Assembly (NCBI GenBank): GCA_035640715.1
Contig: DASQVO010000102.1
Coordinates: 1 to 23,731 of the forward strand
Direction of reading: 5' to 3'
Length of the DNA: 23,731 bases
DNA from: DASQVO01 sp035640715
Lineage (GTDB): Bacteria > Actinomycetota > Actinomycetes > Streptosporangiales > Streptosporangiaceae
The translations under genes and the position numbers were made by a program. Position 1 is the first letter of the stretch, and the number at the start of each line of letters is the position of its first letter. This document shows, piece by piece, positions 7,554 to 17,996 of this stretch. Under the pieces are notes generated by a model. It was not told where the DNA came from, did not search any database, and saw only the letters and a program-made list of their open reading frames with translations.

Positions 7554-7823
7554 CCGGCGGGATGTCGGTGATCCGGGTTCGCGCTCGCGGGCCGGCGGCC
7601 CTAGGCTATGTGAACCGCGCCTCCACGCACGGTCGTCGGCCGTGCCCGCGCATGCCAACGGGGACGTCCTTTGCGCCGCCGGCACCCGGAGCGGTCCGCT
7701 GCACGGACAGGGCCAGCTCCAGGCGGTCCGCAGCCGCTGCTGTGCCAGCCGGAGGACGGCCTCATATAACCCTAACGACATATGACCCCAACGATGCCGA
7801 CTGCCAGCCGGATGGAGACCTTG

Positions 7824-9212
7824 ATGGCAGCACGTAGTGACCGCCTCGATACGATCGTCAGCCTTTCCAAGCGTCGGGGATTCGTCTACCCGTCCAGCGA
7901 GATCTACGGCGGGCTGCGCGCTTCGTGGGATTACGGGCCCCTCGGTGTCGAGCTGAAGAACAACATCAAGCACCTGTGGTGGCGCTCAATGGTGACCGAG
8001 CGCGACGACATCGTGGGCCTGGACTCTTCCGTCATCCTGGCCCGGGAGGTCTGGGAAGCCAGTGGCCACGTCACCGGGTTCGTGGACCCGCTGACCGAGT
8101 GCACGTTCTGCCACAAGCGGTTCCGCGCCGACCACCTCATCGAGGCCTACGAGGCCAAGCACGGCCACCCGCCGGAGGGCGGCCTGGCCGACCTGACCTG
8201 CCCGAACTGCGGTAACAAGGGCACGTTCACCGAGCCGCGCATGTTCAACGGGATGCTCCGCACGTACCTCGGCCCGGTCGAGGACGAGTCCGGGCTGGCG
8301 TACCTGCGGCCGGAGACGGCGCAGGGCATCTTCATCAACTACAAGAACGTCCTGCAGACCTCGCGCCGGAAGATCCCGTTCGGGATCGGGCAGATCGGCA
8401 AGTCGTTCCGTAACGAGATCACGCCCGGCAACTTCATCTTCCGCACCCGCGAGTTCGAGCAGATGGAGATGGAGTTCTTCGTCCGCCCCGGCACCGACGA
8501 GGAATGGCACCAGACCTGGATCGACACCCGCCTCGCCTGGTACACCGACCTGGGCATCCGCAGGGAGAACCTGCGGCTGTACGAGCACGCCATGGAAGAT
8601 CTCGCGCACTACTCCAAGCGCACTGTCGACATCGAGTACCGGTTCGACTTCCAGGGCTCGGAATGGGGCGAGCTGGAGGGCATCGCCAACCGGACCGACT
8701 TCGACCTGACCACGCACGGCAAGGCGTCCGGGGCCGACATGTCCTACCTGGACCAGGAGTCGGGGGAGAGGTTCATCCCCTACGTCATCGAGCCGGCGGC
8801 CGGCGTGGACCGCGCCTCGCTGGTGTTCCTGCTCGACGCCTACGCCGAGGACGAGGCCCCGGACGCCAAGGGCAACATGGAGAAGCGGACCGTCCTGCGG
8901 CTCGACCGCCGGGTCGCGCCGGTCAAGGTGGCCGTGCTCCCGTTGTCGCGCAACACCGACCTCTCGCCGAAGGCACGTGACCTGGCCGCCGCGCTGCGCA
9001 AGCGGTGGAACACCGAGTTCGACGACGCGAGCGCCATCGGCCGCAGGTACCGGCGGCAGGACGAGATCGGCACCCCCTACTGCGTCACGGTGGACTTCGA
9101 CACGCTCGACGACCAAGCGGTGACCGTCAGGGAGCGGGACTCGATGAAGCAGGACCGGGTCGGGATCGACAAGCTGGAGACATACCTGGCAGAGCGGCTG
9201 CCGGGCTGCTGA
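7824..9212 (+). CDS. glyS: Glycyl-tRNA synthetase (alpha2 type)
   Basis: Charges tRNA-Gly with glycine. The 462-residue single-chain class II enzyme starts with RLDTIVSLSKRRGFVYPSSEIYGGLRASWDYGPLG. It has a zinc-binding-like insert (C93-x2-C96 and C126-x2-C129), then motif 2 around RPETAQGIFINY and GKSFRNEITPGNFIFRTREFEQMEMEFFV, then motif 3 near AAGVDRASLVFLLDAYAED. The anticodon-binding domain follows from about residue 365 (APVKVAVLPLS). ATG 7824 was picked because GGAG lies six bases upstream (7814-7817) and the protein then starts like its relatives; the frame is open to 7782. The 270 bases before the gene hold no other convincing ORF; CATATAACCC near 7761 is the best -10-like stretch. 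Confidence 0.96.
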   Translation: MAARSDRLDTIVSLSKRRGFVYPSSEIYGGLRASWDYGPLGVELKNNIKHLWWRSMVTERDDIVGLDSSVILAREVWEASGHVTGFVDPLTECTFCHKRFRADHLIEAYEAKHGHPPEGGLADLTCPNCGNKGTFTEPRMFNGMLRTYLGPVEDESGLAYLRPETAQGIFINYKNVLQTSRRKIPFGIGQIGKSFRNEITPGNFIFRTREFEQMEMEFFVRPGTDEEWHQTWIDTRLAWYTDLGIRRENLRLYEHAMEDLAHYSKRTVDIEYRFDFQGSEWGELEGIANRTDFDLTTHGKASGADMSYLDQESGERFIPYVIEPAAGVDRASLVFLLDAYAEDEAPDAKGNMEKRTVLRLDRRVAPVKVAVLPLSRNTDLSPKARDLAAALRKRWNTEFDDASAIGRRYRRQDEIGTPYCVTVDFDTLDDQAVTVRERDSMKQDRVGIDKLETYLAERLPGC

Positions 9213-9321
9213 GCGCGGCCGCACGTCGGCTCCGGGGCCGCCCGCTCTTGGCCTCCGGCCCGGTCAGCGACTGGTAAGGCCCGCTAAGGACGTGAGGGCC
9301 TTCAGGACGTGGTCCACGATG

Positions 9322-9795
9322 TCACTGGGTGTCGGCTCCGTCCCTTGCTCCGCCGAACAGGTCGCGGACCTCCGCGGCCCGCTCACCCGACAGGTAGAGC
9401 CTGGTGCGGCCGGGCGGCCCCGGCTCTGGCGGCGCCCCGATGATCCCGCCGTCCACGTAGCCGGCGCCGTTGCCCACGATGGCGGCCACCTCGCGTGTCG
9501 TCTGCGGCGAGATCGCGTTGGCGTCCACGAAGACGCCGGCGTACCCGGCGACGGCGGCGGCGACGTCCCGCGCGGCATGCGGCGGGCACACGGACAGGAT
9601 GATGCCGGCCTCAGCGGCGAGGTCCGCGACCGTTCCGGCATCGGTCAGGCCCGCGGCTATGGCGCGCTGCGCGGTGGCCGGCCCGCGGCCCTGCGACGCC
9701 CACAGCACCGTGTACCCGCTCCCGGTGAGGCACCGCCCGACAGCGGCGCCCATCTCGCCTGGATGCAGCAACCCGACAATCGTTCGGTCCGTCAT
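9322..9795 (-). pseudogene. NAD(P)-binding dehydrogenase, C-terminal domain missing
   Basis: 157 residues with the Rossmann start of the 6-phosphogluconate/3-hydroxyisobutyrate dehydrogenase superfamily: TIVGLLHPGEMGAAVGRCLTGSGYTVLWAS. It continues with DAGTVADLAAEAGIILSVCPPHAARDVA, FVDANAISPQTTREVA and GYVDGGIIGAPPEPGPPGRTRLYLSGERA. Family members have about 260-300 residues, with a helical C-terminal domain carrying the catalytic Lys. Here the frame stops soon after the Rossmann domain (DLFGGARDGADTQ). A neighbouring minus frame continues protein-like for about 20 residues (DIVDHVLKALTSLAGLTSR) and stops at 9264, but this is not the missing domain. GGAGAG precedes the ATG closely. It is probably a truncated relic; an intact NAD-binding protein is less likely. 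Confidence 0.7.
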
Positions 9796-9807
9796 TACTC
9801 TCCATAT

Positions 9808-9906
9808 TTGTACGGCTGGGGCGGGATTTGTACGGCCGGGGCGGGCTCCGGTCCTGCTCTACGGCTGGGGCCGGGATTCCTGCCGTGCTGCAGGCTGGGG
9901 CGTAGG
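9808..9906. repeat. Degenerate tandem repeats, about 20-bp unit
   Basis: TTTGTACGGCTGGGGCGGGA (9808-9827) is followed directly by a near copy (9828-9847, two differences). A third copy starts at 9860 (TACGGCTGGGGCCGGGATT) and a weaker one near 9891 (CAGGCTGGGGCG). The array sits between the truncated dehydrogenase start and the ppdK promoter zone. It is non-coding on both strands as far as I can tell. Confidence 0.75.
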
Positions 9907-10040
9907 CTTCTGTCGTGTCTACCGTGCCACGGCGGAGTAGACCACTCCCTACGGGGACCTTCGGCTACTGCCATGCCAGCCCGGTGGACCGGTAGAGTCC
10001 CACAAAAGGGCTGTCAGTTACGCGGTGCGAGGAGCGTTCA

Positions 10041-12746
<2,706 letters not shown>

Positions 12747-12759
12747 GCGCCGTAGGCCA

Positions 12760-12788
12760 GGCTGCTGCCCGCCAGGCGGGCAGCAGCC
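12760..12788 (+). terminator. ppdK terminator hairpin
   Basis: A perfect 13-bp stem (12760-12772 and 12776-12788) with a 3-base loop begins 14 bases after the ppdK stop. There is no T-run. Confidence 0.8.
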
Positions 12789-12837
12789 GTGCGCCCCGGC
12801 TGGCGGGAGTGGCCGGTGACGATGCCGGCGATCGCTG

Positions 12838-14274
12838 GTGACAACCGGTCCCGCCTACGGCGCGCACGCAACGGCCCGCTGGGTGGCAGAGCCACCCAAG
12901 CGGGCCGGGCGCAGCGCCTTCGAGCGGGACCGCGCGCGCGTGCTGCACAGCGCGTCGCTGCGCCGCCTGGCGGCCAAGACGCAGGTAGTGGCCGTCGGCG
13001 ACGCAGACTTCCCGCGGACCCGGCTGACTCATTCCCTGGAGTGCGCGCAGATCGGCCGGGGCATCGGCGCCGCGATCGGCTGTGATCCCGACCTCGTCGA
13101 GACTGCCTGCCTGGCGCATGACATCGGCCACCCTCCGTTCGGCCACAACGGTGAGATGGTGCTCGCCGGGCTGGCTGCGGGGTGCGGCGGGTTCGAGGGC
13201 AACGCGCAGACCCTGCGGCTGCTCACCCGGCTGGAGACCAAGGTCCCCGGCGCTGGGCTGAACCTGACCCGGGCCGCCCTCGACGCCACGCTGAAGTACC
13301 CGTGGCCCGCCCCAGCCGGCGGACCGGCCCCGTCCTCCGGGGCCGGAGCCGGGAACCCCGCTGCCCCTGGGGCCGCTGCGCCCGGCCCCGCGCCTGCCGC
13401 ACCAGCCGCCACCCCCGGCGCTGGGGCCCCGGCCCCGCCGCCCAAGTTCGGCGTGTACGCCGACGACACCGCGGTGTTCCGCTGGATCCGCGACGGCGCA
13501 CCGGACCGATGGCCGTGCCTGGAGGCGCAGGTCATGGACTGGGCCGACGACGTGGCCTATTCGGTGCACGACCTGGAGGACGGCCTGCACGCGGGCCTCA
13601 TCACGTTCGGGAAACTACGGGATCGGTCCGAACGGGAGGTGGTGGCAGAGGTCGCCGCCCGGTCCTACTGTGAGCCGGGCTCCGTCACGGTGGCCGAGTT
13701 GTGCGCCGTCTTCGAGGAGCTCATGGCGCTGGACTACTGGCCCCGGACCTTCGACGGGGGCCCGGACGCCCTCGCCGCCTTGAAGAACCTCACCAGCGAG
13801 CTGGTCGGCCGGTTCTGCGTGGCGGCGCAGGAGGCCACCCAGGCGGCCTGCCGGGACGCCGCAGCGCCCGCAGCCGGTCCCGGCGAGCCAGCCGGGTATC
13901 GGCCCGGTCCCGGCGAGCCAGCCGGGTATCAAGAGACCGGCGGGAGGCTGGCGCGGTACGCGTGTGACCTCGCCGTCCCCCGCCCCCAGCGGCTGGAGTG
14001 CGCGCTTCTCAAGGCCGTCACGGCGCATTACGTGATGACCAGGGAAGGCGCGGCAGCGGCACAGGCGCGGGAACGCGAGCTCATCGCCGAGCTCGCGGCC
14101 GTAGTGGAATCCGGCGCCCCGGAGACCCTCGACCCGGTGTTCCGGCCAGCGTGGGCGGCCGCCGCGTCGGATGCCGCACGCAGGCGCGTGGTGATCGACC
14201 AGATCGCCTCGCTGACCGACACCTCGGCCATCGCCTGGCACCGCCGCCAGTGCCGCCCGCGCGCGTCGTTGTGA
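12838..14274 (+). CDS. dgt: dGTP triphosphohydrolase-like HD-domain protein
   Basis: Members cleave dNTPs to deoxynucleosides and triphosphate, controlling dNTP pools. The HD signature is H65 (RLTHSLECAQIGR), H94-D95 (LAHDIGHPPFGHNGE) and a later metal-binding Asp in VMDWADDVAYSVHDLEDGL. FEGNAQTLRLLTRLE is the usual active-site strand. The 478 residues exceed the roughly 420 expected, because of two low-complexity insertions: a Pro/Ala/Gly stretch at about 160-200, and a second at about 340-365 with a duplicated decapeptide (GPGEPAGY). The GTG start has only a weak ribosome site. The hairpin at 14282-14319 ends the gene. Confidence 0.9.
   Translation: MTTGPAYGAHATARWVAEPPKRAGRSAFERDRARVLHSASLRRLAAKTQVVAVGDADFPRTRLTHSLECAQIGRGIGAAIGCDPDLVETACLAHDIGHPPFGHNGEMVLAGLAAGCGGFEGNAQTLRLLTRLETKVPGAGLNLTRAALDATLKYPWPAPAGGPAPSSGAGAGNPAAPGAAAPGPAPAAPAATPGAGAPAPPPKFGVYADDTAVFRWIRDGAPDRWPCLEAQVMDWADDVAYSVHDLEDGLHAGLITFGKLRDRSEREVVAEVAARSYCEPGSVTVAELCAVFEELMALDYWPRTFDGGPDALAALKNLTSELVGRFCVAAQEATQAACRDAAAPAAGPGEPAGYRPGPGEPAGYQETGGRLARYACDLAVPRPQRLECALLKAVTAHYVMTREGAAAAQARERELIAELAAVVESGAPETLDPVFRPAWAAAASDAARRRVVIDQIASLTDTSAIAWHRRQCRPRASL
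13874..13930 (+). repeat. Two 27-bp exact repeats inside dgt, 30-bp period
   Basis: Bases 13874-13900 recur unchanged at 13904-13930. The duplication is in frame and doubles the peptide GPGEPAGY in a surface insertion of the dgt product. It suggests recent slippage or unequal crossing-over. Confidence 0.9.
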
Positions 14275-14281
14275 CGGCGGC

Positions 14282-14319
14282 CCCACGGTCCCGGGCTTCG
14301 GGCCCGGGGCATCCGTGGG
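14282..14319 (+). terminator. dgt terminator hairpin
   Basis: Nested arms CCCACGG/CCGTGGG (14282-14288 and 14313-14319) and CCCGGGC/GCCCGGG (14290-14296 and 14302-14308) with loop TTCGG form an almost continuous stem seven bases after the dgt stop. Confidence 0.75.
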
Positions 14320-14427
14320 ACGTTCGCCTCTTCCGGTCCGGCCTTCCGGCTGCGAAAATAGGCGAAAGGCAACGGTACAGATGGGGGCCACGGTACCGGC
14401 GCCGGCGGTCCCCGGGGGGGGATCGTC

Positions 14428-15018
14428 ATGAGCGAAGTGATGCAGCCTGCCGACATGCTCGCCAGGGTCGGCCGTCACTGGGGCTGGGTGCTGGCCTACG
14501 GCATCATCACGCTGGCCGCAGGGATCGTCGCCCTGGCCTGGCCAGGTGTGACGCTGCTCGTCCTGGCCGTGCTGTTCGGCATCCAGCTGATCGTGGCTGG
14601 GGCGTTCAGGCTCGTGGCAGCGTTCGCGGTCGATGACGTCACTGGCGGGACCCGGGTGCTGCTGGCGATGCTCGGGGTGCTGTCCATCATCATCGGCCTG
14701 TGGGCCGTCCGGCATGTGCTGCTGACCCTGCTGGCCCTGGTCGTGCTGCTGGGGATCTTCTGGGTCGTCAACGGCGCGATCGAGATCTTCACGGCACTGT
14801 CCCGCCGGGAGATGCCCGAACGTGGCTGGACCGCCGCCATGGGCGTCCTCAGCGTCATCGCCGGCATCATCGTCCTGGCGTACCCGGCTCTGTCGCTGGT
14901 GACCCTGGCTGTGATCCTCGGCATCTGGCTGGTGGTCTTCGGGGTGATGGAGATAGTGGCCGCGTTCCGGGTCCGCTCTGTCGGCCAGAGGGTCTTCCGC
15001 CCGTTCGCGCACGCCTGA
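14428..15018 (+). CDS. HdeD-family (DUF308) membrane protein
   Basis: A 196-residue integral membrane protein with six hydrophobic segments in three similar pairs: WVLAYGIITLAAGIVALAWP, LLVLAVLFGIQLIVAGAFRL, LLAMLGVLSIIIGLWAV, LLALVVLLGIFWVVNGAIEI, AAMGVLSVIAGIIVLAYP and LVTLAVILGIWLVVFGVMEI. The repeated pattern (G-I-hydrophobic run-W/Y-P) is the DUF308 hallmark of the HdeD family, named for an acid-resistance protein of E. coli; the actinobacterial function is unknown. A run of eight G (14414-14421) serves as ribosome site six bases before the ATG. It is convergent with the HAD gene. Confidence 0.88.
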   Translation: MSEVMQPADMLARVGRHWGWVLAYGIITLAAGIVALAWPGVTLLVLAVLFGIQLIVAGAFRLVAAFAVDDVTGGTRVLLAMLGVLSIIIGLWAVRHVLLTLLALVVLLGIFWVVNGAIEIFTALSRREMPERGWTAAMGVLSVIAGIIVLAYPALSLVTLAVILGIWLVVFGVMEIVAAFRVRSVGQRVFRPFAHA

Positions 15019-15036
15019 AATCGGGGCCGTGCTCCA

Positions 15037-15072
15037 CACGTCAGGCGATGCGGGCCCGCGTTGCCTGACGTG
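15037..15072. terminator. Bidirectional terminator between hdeD-like and HAD genes
   Basis: Perfect 10-bp arms CACGTCAGGC and GCCTGACGTG (15037-15046 and 15063-15072) enclose a further self-complementary GCGGGCCCGC. It lies between two convergent stops and ends two bases from the HAD stop codon. Confidence 0.85.
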
Positions 15073-15073
15073 A

Positions 15074-15850
15074 TCATAAAGAGGCGGTAATGGCCGCCAG
15101 GACGCGGGGAGTGTCGGTCAGGTCCGGCAGGACGGCGTGGGCGCCGGCGGCAGCCAGATCCGCTTCTGAGTAGTCGCCGGTGGCCACCCCCACCGCCCGG
15201 GCCCCGGTGGCCAGCGCGGCCGCCACGTCGAGCGGGGTGTCGCCGACCAGCACGGTCGACTCGCCGCCGAAATCGGCGTCGGCCGCCGCGGCGGCGCGTT
15301 CCCGGGCCAGGTGGACCAGTTCGGCCCGGACCTCGTGGGCGTCGCCGTAGGCGCCGATGTCAAGGTCCAGGTAGTCGAGCAGGCCCACGGCACTGAGCTT
15401 GACTTCGGCGAGTGGCCTGATGTTGCCGGTCAGGACCGACTGGCGGACAGTGCCCGCGTCCCGCCTACCGCCCTGCGGGGTGGAGCCGTCCTGCGGCACG
15501 GATCTGTCCCGTGGCGCGGAGCCGCTCACCGCCGCGAGCGCGGTCAGCGCCGTGGCAGCACCGGGCAGGGCCCGCCCGCGGAGCCTGACCCGTTCACCGT
15601 ACGCCGGGGCCTGGCGGGCCAGCCCGGCGATGAACGCGTCGACATACTGGCCGGGATCGGCGATCCCGGCCAGCCTCAGCGTCTCCAGGATGATCGCCCG
15701 GTCCGTCCGCCCCGCCATCGGCGCCACCCGCGGAAGCTCCCGGCCGAACAGCTCGGCGAACACCAGGCCGAACAGGTGCGGGCTCAGCCCGCCCGCGCTC
15801 ACCAAGGTATGGTCGATGTCCCACAAGATCAGGAATTCTCGCCCGTGCAC
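15074..15850 (-). CDS. HAD-superfamily phosphatase (phosphoglycolate-phosphatase-like)
   Basis: Motif I is FLILWDIDHTLVSAGG with nucleophile and acid Asp 11 and 13. A helical cap follows (SPHLFGLVFAELFGRELPRVAPMAGRTDRAIILETLRLAG). Motif II is VRQSVLTGNIRP, Lys of motif III is in AEVKLSAVG, and motif IV is STVLVGDTPLDVAAA. This is the phosphoglycolate-phosphatase-like layout; the substrate is not known. The frame is open to 16096, but residues upstream of the motif are Arg-rich and unlike this family. I chose GTG 15850, eight bases after a TACTCT box (possible leaderless start); GTG 15880 with GGGGG before it is the alternative. A Pro/Arg/Gly insertion (about residues 120-145) precedes motif II. 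The last sense codon is TTA, rare in such genomes. Confidence 0.82.
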   Translation of the reverse strand: MHGREFLILWDIDHTLVSAGGLSPHLFGLVFAELFGRELPRVAPMAGRTDRAIILETLRLAGIADPGQYVDAFIAGLARQAPAYGERVRLRGRALPGAATALTALAAVSGSAPRDRSVPQDGSTPQGGRRDAGTVRQSVLTGNIRPLAEVKLSAVGLLDYLDLDIGAYGDAHEVRAELVHLARERAAAAADADFGGESTVLVGDTPLDVAAALATGARAVGVATGDYSEADLAAAGAHAVLPDLTDTPRVLAAITASL

Positions 15851-15987
15851 GAGCCTAAAGAGTAGCGTGGCGCCGATCACGGCTACCCCCGGCCCGCTGA
15901 CGGTGCGGAGGACTAGACTCAGCCGCCGGGGACAGACCCGGGGACAGACACCGCACCGGGTGACGGACGCAGAGCGGAGGCGGGACG

Positions 15988-17883
15988 ATGGCTGGCCGGA
16001 TCCGCGACGAGGACCTCGCAGCGGTCCGCGAGCGCTCGCCCATCGACGAGGTGATCGGCGAGTACCTGCAGCTCCGGAGCGCCGGCCGTGACTCACTCAA
16101 AGGGCTGTGCCCCTTTCATGACGAGAAGACGCCCTCCTTCAACGTCACGCCCTCACGAGGCCTCTTCTACTGCTTTTCCTGTACCGAGGGCGGCGACGTC
16201 ATCAAGTTCGTGCAGAAGATCGACGGCCTCACGTTCATCGAGGCGGTCGAACGGCTGGCCGGCCGCGCAGGCATCGAACTGCGGTATGAGCAGGGCGGTT
16301 ACGTGCCCGGCCAGGAGCAGAGCCGGCGCAGGCGGCTCGTGGACGCGCACCGGGCCGCTGCGGAGTTCTACGCTGAGCGCCTGCAGGGTGCCGACGCCGG
16401 GATGGCGCGCGCTTTCCTGTCCGAGCGCGGGTTCGAGCGCGCCGACGCGGAGCGGTTCGGCGTCGGCTATGCGCCTGCGGCGTGGGAGGAACTCACCCGG
16501 CACTTGCGCGGGCGGGGTTTCACAGAGGCGGAGCTGATCAGCGGCGGGCTCGCCAGGGAGGGCAGGCAGGGCCTCGTGGACAGGTTCCGCGGCCGCCTGA
16601 TGTGGCCGATCCGCGACCTGTCGGGAGACGTTATCGCGTTCGGGGCGCGCAAGCTCGCGCCCGACGATGACGGCCCGAAATATCTTAATACGCCGGAAAC
16701 GCCACTGTTCCGGAAGAGCTCCGTGCTGTACGGCGCTGACCTGGCCAAGCGGGAGATCGCCCACCGCAGGCAGGCGGTCATCGTCGAGGGCTACACCGAC
16801 GTCATGGCCTGCCACCTGGCGGGGGTTCCGACTGCCGTGGCTACCTGCGGCACTTCGTTCGGCGATGACCACGTCAAGATCCTGCGCCGGCTGGTGATGG
16901 ACACCGAGGGGGCCGCCGGCGAGGTGATCTTCACGTTCGACGGGGATGCCGCCGGGCAGAAGGCGGCGCTGCGCGCGTTTGGCATGGAGGAGCGGTTCGT
17001 CACCCAGACGTTCGTGACGGTCCAGCCGGACGGCCTCGACCCGTGCGACCTTCGGCTCGCCCGCGGCGACGCGGCCGTCCGCGACCTGATCGCGCGGCGC
17101 GTGCCGCTGTTCGAGTTCGCCATCCGCAGCGTGGTGACACGGCACAACCTGGACACCACAGAAGGCCAGATCGCCGCGCTTGACGAGGCTGCCCCGATCG
17201 TGGCCCGGATAAAGGACCCGGGGCTCCGCACACGCTACGCCGTCAACCTGGACCGCTGGCTCGGCATGATGGACGAGGACTTCGTCCTGGCCCGGGTCCG
17301 CGAGCACGCGGTCAGCGGGCACCCGAAAGCCGGTGAGCCGGGACGGGACGCGGTGCGGTCATCGCGGCGGGATGCGCCGGCTGGCGTGCAGGGGGAGGGG
17401 GCATATGATCCCGCCGACCCGGTGGTGCAGGTGGAGCGGGAGGCACTGAAGCTCGCGGTGCAGCGGCCCGGAATATGCGGGCCCGAGTTCGACGCGCTCG
17501 GGCCGGACGCGTTCACGGTCCCCGTGCATGCGGCCGCATTTGAGCTGATTACCGCCTGCGGCGGCACGAGCATGGCCGGCAGTGGCCGCGAATGGGCCGC
17601 CCGGCTGCGCGATGAGGCACCGAACGACCAGGCGCGGGCGTTCATCACGCGCCTTGCCGTGGAGCCGCCTCAGGTGGCTGGCGAGCCGGACGTCCGGTAC
17701 GTGGACGTCGTCCTGGCACGCGTCGGCGAGCTCGCCGTAAGCCGGGAGATCGCGTCGGTGAAGTCGAGGCTGCAGCGGATGAACCCGTTGCAGCAGCAGG
17801 CGGAGTACAACCAGCTCTTCGGTGACCTGGTAGGGCTGGAGCAGCGGCGCAAGGCGCTGCTGGACAAGGCCGCTGGCGCCTAA
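15988..17883 (+). CDS. dnaG: DNA primase
   Basis: Makes RNA primers for replication together with the DnaB helicase. The 631-residue length is typical. The N-terminal CHC2 zinc finger has C41, H44, C62 and C65 (CPFHDEKTPSF, GLFYCFSC). The catalytic core follows, with the TOPRIM acidic residues E267 (VIVEGYTDVMA) and D318/D320 (FTFDGDAAGQKAAL). The C-terminal helicase-binding part is helical, with a short polar linker at about residues 440-470. GGAGG at 15976-15980 fixes the start. A -10-like TAGACT lies at 15914-15919, and GGGGACAGAC occurs twice, 12 bases apart, at 15928 and 15940. The downstream neighbour is a sigma factor, recalling the dnaG-rpoD pairing of the macromolecular synthesis operon. 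Confidence 0.96.
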   Translation: MAGRIRDEDLAAVRERSPIDEVIGEYLQLRSAGRDSLKGLCPFHDEKTPSFNVTPSRGLFYCFSCTEGGDVIKFVQKIDGLTFIEAVERLAGRAGIELRYEQGGYVPGQEQSRRRRLVDAHRAAAEFYAERLQGADAGMARAFLSERGFERADAERFGVGYAPAAWEELTRHLRGRGFTEAELISGGLAREGRQGLVDRFRGRLMWPIRDLSGDVIAFGARKLAPDDDGPKYLNTPETPLFRKSSVLYGADLAKREIAHRRQAVIVEGYTDVMACHLAGVPTAVATCGTSFGDDHVKILRRLVMDTEGAAGEVIFTFDGDAAGQKAALRAFGMEERFVTQTFVTVQPDGLDPCDLRLARGDAAVRDLIARRVPLFEFAIRSVVTRHNLDTTEGQIAALDEAAPIVARIKDPGLRTRYAVNLDRWLGMMDEDFVLARVREHAVSGHPKAGEPGRDAVRSSRRDAPAGVQGEGAYDPADPVVQVEREALKLAVQRPGICGPEFDALGPDAFTVPVHAAAFELITACGGTSMAGSGREWAARLRDEAPNDQARAFITRLAVEPPQVAGEPDVRYVDVVLARVGELAVSREIASVKSRLQRMNPLQQQAEYNQLFGDLVGLEQRRKALLDKAAGA

Positions 17884-17996
17884 CGCCATATCCTGCCCGG
17901 ACCAGACTACGGACAACCAGCGCTCGCCGTAACTGCCGGCAAGGTGACAAAATTAGGCCCCCCGTAACTAGGGGTTTGTGCCGCACACTGGTTTTC

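Noticed and set aside
7562..7837. ORF of 91 codons before glyS
   Set aside because: No ribosome site, Arg/Pro-rich shadow-like content, overlaps the glyS start.
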